Assembly (NCBI GenBank): GCA_031270205.1
Contig: JAISYA010000250.1
Span: forward strand, 1 to 18,712
Length of the DNA: 18,712 bases
Direction: 5' to 3'
Source: Treponema sp.
GTDB lineage: Bacteria > Spirochaetota > Spirochaetia > Treponematales > Breznakiellaceae
Within the stretch, counting starts at the first letter, position 1. The number at the start of each line of letters is the position of its first letter. The notes beneath the pieces are model-generated. The model was not told the DNA's origin, did no database searches, and saw only the letters and a list, made by a program, of their open reading frames with translations. Of this stretch, positions 14,191-18,712 are shown piece after piece. A program made the translations under genes and the position numbers.

Positions 14191-15317
14191 TTGGCAGGAT
14201 TCTCCAGGCGTCCGGACTGGTGAATCGCCACGGCCTCAAGCCGGATCGCCTCGCCCCGGGCGGAACTGAGGGACACCCGCCCCAGCACTTCAAGGGGCCG
14301 CTCGGAATTGATCGACACGGCCTGACTAAACTCCACCGGCACGATGCCTTCCAGGATTTTGCGGGTATCGTAACCCACCAGGAAATCAAACGTAGTGGTA
14401 TTTCCGTTTACCGCCACATTGGTGGCCATTCCCCGCCAAATCACATGCACGTCACGGTACAGCGCCGGGTCGGCGATTATATCGCCGTAGGAAGCGTTGT
14501 CGCTCCGCCTGAAGTTGTCAAAGCCGGGCGTTTCCGTAAACGTAAGGAGTATGCGCGCCCTGTTTTTCAGGCTCTCTGAGGCGTTGGATTCAAGAATTCG
14601 GTTCAATTCTACTTTCGCCGCCTCATCCCGGTATTCGGTAAAAAAGGCCAGCGCTTTATCGTAGGAGGAGAGGGCCTGGTCCCTGGTCAGTATGTAACGG
14701 TAAGAGCCGCCGACCTCAAGCGGCGCGTTCCGCTCTTCCCTGTTCAGGGCAAATTCGGCGACGCCGCTCCGGTTTCCCCGGGGGTTAAACGGATTGGGCA
14801 GTACGCGGAACTGTACCAGCGCCCCATAGGTGATAAGCAGCGCGGCCGCGAGCGCGGCAGCGGGGATAATGAGCATACGGGGCGAAAAACCAGGGGAAGG
14901 GACCGGCGGGAAAAGCGATGAAAGCCTGCCTGTTTCAAGCCAGGCGGCAAAGCTCTCGGCGCCTGAGTGCCTGCGGATCACGTTCAGGGCTTTTTTCGCG
15001 ATTTTGTTTTTCCGGTCAATGTCCTGAACCTCAAGGTAAAAATCCACCGCCCTATCGGTTTCACCCCGCCTGAGATAAAGCGCGGCGAGGCCCAGCAGGG
15101 CCTGCGGATCCCGTATTTTTTCCTTACTGGCAAGGCGGAAATAAGTCAACGCGCCGCCGAAATCGCCCGCGTGAATGCAGCACGCGCCCAGCAGGTAATA
15201 GTACCGGAACGAGCCGTAATAGCGGTTCACCTCAGGTTCCAGAGTCCTGATGGCTTCCTCGTAATTGCCCGATTTGGCGAGCCGCGCTGCCTTGTGTAAA
15301 ATAGGGTCTGTTTTCAT
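14187..15317 (-). CDS. Membrane-anchored TPR protein
   Basis: A 376-residue protein of unknown function. Residues 1 to about 120 hold three to four tetratricopeptide-like repeats (for example SGNYEEAIRTLEPEV, AGDFGGALTYFRLA, RGETDRAVDFYLEV). A single transmembrane helix lies at about 147-168 (MLIIPAAALAAALLITYGAL). The C-terminal 200 residues are predicted to be on the far side of the membrane, with mixed helix and strand and no motif I recognise. The TPR part would be cytoplasmic by the positive charge near the helix, though topology is not certain. The gene starts 4 nt after the preceding stop and overlaps dtd by 4 nt. No clear Shine-Dalgarno is seen, which suggests translation by coupling. 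Confidence 0.8.
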   Translation of the reverse strand: MKTDPILHKAARLAKSGNYEEAIRTLEPEVNRYYGSFRYYYLLGACCIHAGDFGGALTYFRLASKEKIRDPQALLGLAALYLRRGETDRAVDFYLEVQDIDRKNKIAKKALNVIRRHSGAESFAAWLETGRLSSLFPPVPSPGFSPRMLIIPAAALAAALLITYGALVQFRVLPNPFNPRGNRSGVAEFALNREERNAPLEVGGSYRYILTRDQALSSYDKALAFFTEYRDEAAKVELNRILESNASESLKNRARILLTFTETPGFDNFRRSDNASYGDIIADPALYRDVHVIWRGMATNVAVNGNTTTFDFLVGYDTRKILEGIVPVEFSQAVSINSERPLEVLGRVSLSSARGEAIRLEAVAIHQSGRLENPAN

Positions 15318-15321
15318 GCGT

Positions 15322-16320
15322 TTAGTGTAATTCGTTGCGCGCTTTGATCTGGGCTATGGTCCGCTCCATGTCGGCCAGTTCCTCGCCGCTTATGGCAATT
15401 TCTCCCGCGAGAAACAGATCAAGCCGGCCCATCAGATCGCGCATCAGGATAAGATCCGCTTCCCGCTGTTCGGGGGAGATAAAGGTCTTGAAACCGAAAC
15501 CGGCGGGGTCTTCCGCGGCAAGGTAAATCGAATAGCTTGCCGTTGCCCCGGACGGAAGGGGGGCGGGATCGTAATAATAACAAACCGCCGAATCCCCCAC
15601 GGAATACGGGGGAAAGTTAAAATTCCGCCCCGGAGTATAGCCCACTTTCCAGGGCAAATCGTTCAGGCGCTTCCAGTTGGCGAAATGCAGAAAATTCGGG
15701 CCGGCGTCCTGGCCGGCAAAAATGCTTCCCATAAGGGAAAAGCGGCTGTTCCGGGACACCCACCAGCGGTCCTCGCTTTCAAAACCGATAGCCGTTTCGG
15801 CGGTAATAACCTGCGTATCCGTCACAAAGGGATATTCCCCAAAGCCTTCCGCCAGATTCGTGTCTATCAAGAGGCGCATCCCGGCCCTGACCTGCCTTGA
15901 TTCCTTGTTTTCAAGGCGCACCGTCATTTTGACCCCGTTGCTTTCCGGGGAAGAAGGGGTTTTGATAAAAGTAAATTCCTGCCGTATCCGCAGAAAGGGG
16001 GATTCAAAAACAATCGCCGGTTTTGCCTGGTTTTTTTCGACGCGGATAGTAAAAACGGGGTTTTCCCCGATCCGGTAGACCCTGCTGTCCACGCTAACCG
16101 CCAGAAAACTCGTGCGGGGGTCCTGGTGGGAAAAAAGCGGCTCGTAGCGGTCCGTTTCGCTGTCCGCAAGATAGAAGAGGGAAAAACGGCCGGTGTTTTC
16201 ATGGATGACGAGACGGACAAGCCCCTGCCTGAATTCCAGCGCGGCAAGACCGCGGGGAGCAAAAACACAGGCAGCGCAGAACAACAGCGCCGGGATGCAG
16301 GCGGACGGTCTGATTTTCAA
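15322..16320 (-). CDS. Secreted protein of unknown function
   Basis: A 332-residue protein starting at TTG (16320), which overlaps the upstream stop as TTGA. This start gives MKIRPSACIPALLFCAACVF, a standard signal peptide with likely cleavage after GLA near residue 27. An in-frame ATG at 16362 would put 14 charged residues before the signal and is disfavoured. The mature chain is rich in alternating strand-like segments, with aromatic residues and repeated Asp/Gly turns, suggesting a beta-sandwich. About 45 residues at the C-terminus look helical. I recognise no family. It lies between two TPR genes and is likely co-expressed with them and with the rnf block. Confidence 0.75.
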   Translation of the reverse strand: MKIRPSACIPALLFCAACVFAPRGLAALEFRQGLVRLVIHENTGRFSLFYLADSETDRYEPLFSHQDPRTSFLAVSVDSRVYRIGENPVFTIRVEKNQAKPAIVFESPFLRIRQEFTFIKTPSSPESNGVKMTVRLENKESRQVRAGMRLLIDTNLAEGFGEYPFVTDTQVITAETAIGFESEDRWWVSRNSRFSLMGSIFAGQDAGPNFLHFANWKRLNDLPWKVGYTPGRNFNFPPYSVGDSAVCYYYDPAPLPSGATASYSIYLAAEDPAGFGFKTFISPEQREADLILMRDLMGRLDLFLAGEIAISGEELADMERTIAQIKARNELH

Positions 16321-17318
16321 GGGTAGCCCCCGTCCTCTGATTCGAGGTTGTTGAGGTTCCATTTTATTTCGTTTCTAAGCTGCTGGGCCTTGACCTTTAA
16401 CTCATCCGGCAGGCCCTGGCTGCGGACGCTTGCGAGCCGCTCCTCCAGGTCCAGTATCCGCTCATTCGCCTCGGCAAGCTGCCGCTGGTATTCGATATTG
16501 GCGCTTTCAAGGTCGGTAAGCTGGGTATCTTTCAGGACCTCGGCAAGGCGCTTCTGGTAGGCGTTCAGGGCTTGATCGTAGGTTTTTTCCCGCCGCTGGT
16601 ATTCCTCAACGGTCCTCAGGGACTCCTCGTGGCTCCATTTTAACATGGTCAAAAGCTCGCTCTCTATCTTCTTTTGCTTGACGAGTTCCAGCCGGTAAGT
16701 GGCGGCCTCGTATTTAACGCTGCCGGGATACCGGTCAACTACTATGGTAAAGAAATCCGCGGCCCGCTCCAGCTGCCCCATCGAATAGAGACACTCCCCT
16801 ATCCAGTACATGGCCGCGGCTTTGCGGGACTCCCCCCCTTCCCCCGCCCCGTCGGCGTATTTTTTGAAGAGTACGATGGCCTCGTCGTAATAGCCCAGAT
16901 AGTAATACGCCCTGGCCCGGTGGTAGACCATATCGGCGTTCCGGCCGCTTTCAGGCACGCGCTTTTCAAGGTCGTCCATGTCCCGCAGCGCCGAGCCGTA
17001 ATCCGAGGCGGCAAGCTCGCTGAGCACGACCCAGTACAGGGCCTCGGCCCACTCCCGCCTGGTCTCCGCCAATTCCTGGGCCGCCCGCAGTTCCGCCGCG
17101 GCCTCCAGCCAGGAAGACTCCCGGTACAGGTTTATCCCCGCCAGAAACCGCAGGGAAAATTCACTTGTCGAAACGGCGTCCGCCGAAGCGAGACCCGGAG
17201 AAGCCGCGGCCGGCCCGCTCCATTCCGCCTGCGCGGAGACAAGTCCCGCCATTGATACAAACAACAGAGAGAGCAAAAATGGCCGCGGTATAAAACGTTT
17301 CAGTTTTCGTGATTCCAC
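16317..17318 (-). CDS. Secreted TPR and coiled-coil protein
   Basis: A 333-residue exported protein. The start is GTG at 17318, 5 nt after AAGGAGG, giving VESRKLKRFIPRPFLLSLL (read as Met) and a signal peptide with likely cleavage after VSA. The upstream in-frame ATG at 17354 precedes the ribosome binding site and is rejected. Residues around 65-195 contain at least three TPR-type helix pairs (for example YYYLGYYDEAIVLFKKYAD, YSMGQLERAADFFTIVVD). Residues around 205-320 form a heptad-rich coiled coil with many Gln, Glu and Leu. The layout recalls periplasmic TPR organisers such as CpoB/YbgF but with the coil at the other end, so I do not assign that name. It is the first gene of the long minus-strand series. 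Confidence 0.82.
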   Translation of the reverse strand: MESRKLKRFIPRPFLLSLLFVSMAGLVSAQAEWSGPAAASPGLASADAVSTSEFSLRFLAGINLYRESSWLEAAAELRAAQELAETRREWAEALYWVVLSELAASDYGSALRDMDDLEKRVPESGRNADMVYHRARAYYYLGYYDEAIVLFKKYADGAGEGGESRKAAAMYWIGECLYSMGQLERAADFFTIVVDRYPGSVKYEAATYRLELVKQKKIESELLTMLKWSHEESLRTVEEYQRREKTYDQALNAYQKRLAEVLKDTQLTDLESANIEYQRQLAEANERILDLEERLASVRSQGLPDELKVKAQQLRNEIKWNLNNLESEDGGYP

Positions 17319-17360
17319 CACACCCTCCTTGTGTTCCGTTGTTTGGCAAGCCATACCATA

Positions 17361-17388
17361 TTATTATATATTTCGGTACAAAATGCAA
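17361..17388 (-). promoter_or_regulatory. Possible promoter of the TPR-rnf gene series
   Basis: On the minus strand TTGCAT (17383-17388) is followed after 16 nt by TAATAA (17361-17366), inside an A/T-rich stretch that also contains TATAAT. It lies about 45 nt ahead of the GTG at 17318. Match quality is moderate, and the exact -10 choice is open. Confidence 0.35.
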
Positions 17389-17397
17389 ACATTCTTA

Positions 17398-17612
17398 GTT
17401 ATGGTACCGGGGAGGGCATCGGCGTTTACTTTTAATCTTTGAAAAACAACCGGAATTGCGGAGATTTTAACCGCGCAGTCGAAGAATGGTGGTATCAAAG
17501 CCCTTTTGGTCACTTCTTTTTTTGACTTTGCGGTTAGTTTTTTCAGGAACAGCGCCGTTTTCAGGGAATTGCATCTGTTCAAAAAGTAAACGACGATACC
17601 CTGGTTATGGTA
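17398..17612. repeat. Possible miniature inverted-repeat element
   Basis: Inverted arms of 21 bp with two mismatches (17413-17433 and 17582-17602) enclose 148 nt without a gene. A 9-bp direct repeat, GTTATGGTA, occurs at 17398-17406 and 17604-17612, just outside the arms, as a target-site duplication would. The whole sits between divergent genes. The left arm starts 6 nt and the right arm 1 nt from the direct repeat, which is asymmetric, so the call is tentative. Confidence 0.55.
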
Positions 17613-17660
17613 TATTCCCTGCCCGCTGTTTATGCTACAGTTCAGACAGAGAGGTTTTTC

Positions 17661-18712
17661 ATGATTGCGGGTGTTATCGGCGCGACCGGCTACGCGGGGG
17701 CCGAATTGACGCGGCTCCTTGCGGGGCATCCTGAAATTGACGGCTTGCTCCTCGCATCGGTGAGTTTTGAGGGAGAGCGGATTGAGGGCGTGTATCCCCA
17801 TTTCCTGGGGGGGGTTTCCGCCCGGCTTTTGAAGGCGGAAGAGGCGGCCGCCGGAGCGGACGTGGTGTTTGCCGCCCTGCCTCACGGCGTGGGAGAGCCT
17901 TACGCCCGGCTCTGCGTTGAGCGGGGCGTTCCCTTTATCGACCTTTCCGCGGATTTCCGTTTTGACGACGACGAGGCCGCATTCAGCGCGTGGTACGGCA
18001 AGCCCTACCAATACCCCGAACTGCGCAGGCGCTCGGTATACGGCCTTCCTGAACTGAATCGCCCGCGCATACAGGAACTGGCCGCCGCAGGGCCGGTGAT
18101 TATCGGCAATCCGGGCTGCTATCCTACAGGCGCGTCCCTGGGGGCTTTTCCGGCTCTGGCAAAGGGGATCTCCACAACGGGGACGATCATCGTAGACGCC
18201 GCATCGGGCGTTACAGGCGGCGGCAGGGAGCTTTCCCGTTCCTTCCACTACAGCGAATGCGCCGATTCGCTTGCCCCCTACAAGGTGGGCGGCCACCGGC
18301 ACACGCCGGAAATCGCCCGCAATTTCACGGCCATGGCCGCCGCATCCGGACAGGAAAGGCCCGCGCTGATATTCACCCCCCATCTTGCCCCGATGAACCG
18401 GGGCATCTTGAGCACAATCTACATACCCCTCCGCGCCGAGTGGCGGGTGGAAAATGGCGCGGGGCGCGGGGCGGTCTTGCCCCCCTCAAAGGAAGTCGAA
18501 GAGAAGGCCGCCGGCATTCGCCTCCTGTACGCGGATTTTTACCGGGACGAGCCTTTTGTGCGGGTCCTCCCCGCGGGGCTTACCGCGGCCACGAACCGCG
18601 TGCGGCAGTCCAATTACTGCGACATCTCAATACATCTGGACCAGAGCGGCTCCACGCTGATCGTCGCCAGCGCCATTGACAATATGGTGAAAGGCGCCTC
18701 CGGGCAGGCGGT
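17661..18712 (+). CDS. argC: N-acetyl-gamma-glutamyl-phosphate reductase (3' end cut by window)
   Basis: The NADPH-dependent third step of arginine biosynthesis, converting N-acetylglutamyl phosphate to the semialdehyde in the cytoplasm. The ATG at 17661 has GAGAGG 6 nt upstream. Visible are the nucleotide-binding GATGYAGAEL (7-16), the catalytic NPGCYPTG with Cys153 and the active-site GHRHTPEI (211-218). All expected motifs are intact, so the enzyme should be active. The frame runs open for 350 codons to the window edge. The last visible residues (DNMVKGASGQAV) are near the usual C-terminus, so perhaps 15-20 residues are missing. It is divergent from the TPR-rnf series. No convincing promoter was found; it may lie within or beside the inverted-repeat element upstream. 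Confidence 0.96.
   Translation, partial: MIAGVIGATGYAGAELTRLLAGHPEIDGLLLASVSFEGERIEGVYPHFLGGVSARLLKAEEAAAGADVVFAALPHGVGEPYARLCVERGVPFIDLSADFRFDDDEAAFSAWYGKPYQYPELRRRSVYGLPELNRPRIQELAAAGPVIIGNPGCYPTGASLGAFPALAKGISTTGTIIVDAASGVTGGGRELSRSFHYSECADSLAPYKVGGHRHTPEIARNFTAMAAASGQERPALIFTPHLAPMNRGILSTIYIPLRAEWRVENGAGRGAVLPPSKEVEEKAAGIRLLYADFYRDEPFVRVLPAGLTAATNRVRQSNYCDISIHLDQSGSTLIVASAIDNMVKGASGQA

Noticed and set aside
17364..18383. A 339-codon open frame on the minus strand
   Set aside because: It is antisense to argC and runs through the inverted-repeat element; argC has all catalytic motifs.

Overview
The window is GC-rich bacterial DNA, almost all of it coding on the minus strand. A Treponema-like spirochaete is my best guess. 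This rests on the Rnf-type gene block, secreted TPR proteins, a sugar ABC transporter without its own ATPase, and the style of the intergenic palindromes. That is inference; no rRNA or marker gene is present to prove it.

Layout from left to right. Positions 1-460 hold a plus-strand terminator for a gene outside the window and a heptanucleotide repeat array. Positions 461-4094 carry leuC-leuD-cstA on the minus strand: an isopropylmalate/homoaconitate-type dehydratase pair, then a carbon-starvation/pyruvate-peptide transporter. Positions 4393-7508 are a sugar ABC operon (binding lipoprotein, MalF-like and MalG-like permeases). It has a near-consensus promoter, a stabilising stem-loop after the binding-protein gene and hairpins at its end. 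Positions 7622-7779 form a densely structured intergenic repeat region.

Positions 7815-17318 are a long minus-strand gene series. It reads: secreted TPR/coiled-coil protein, secreted protein of unknown function, membrane-anchored TPR protein, dtd (D-aminoacyl-tRNA deacylase), rnfC, rnfD, rnfG, rnfE, rnfA, and a GH57 4-alpha-glucanotransferase-like protein. A probable small inverted-repeat element lies at 17398-17612. argC then starts on the plus strand at 17661 and runs off the window close to its natural end.

The most unusual part is the rnf block. All frames are open and tightly coupled (overlaps of 4 or 8 bases, or direct abutment), yet cofactor sites look lost across the complex. RnfD has Phe where the FMN-carrying Thr should be. 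RnfG is short and lacks the flavinylation motif. RnfE has Ser in place of both cluster cysteines. RnfC keeps two 4Fe-4S motifs but has an eroded flavin/NADH loop. rnfB is absent. Its usual place is taken by a GH57-family gene that has itself lost both catalytic carboxylates. Intact frames with lost active sites suggest a maintained, repurposed Rnf-derived membrane complex rather than a decaying locus.
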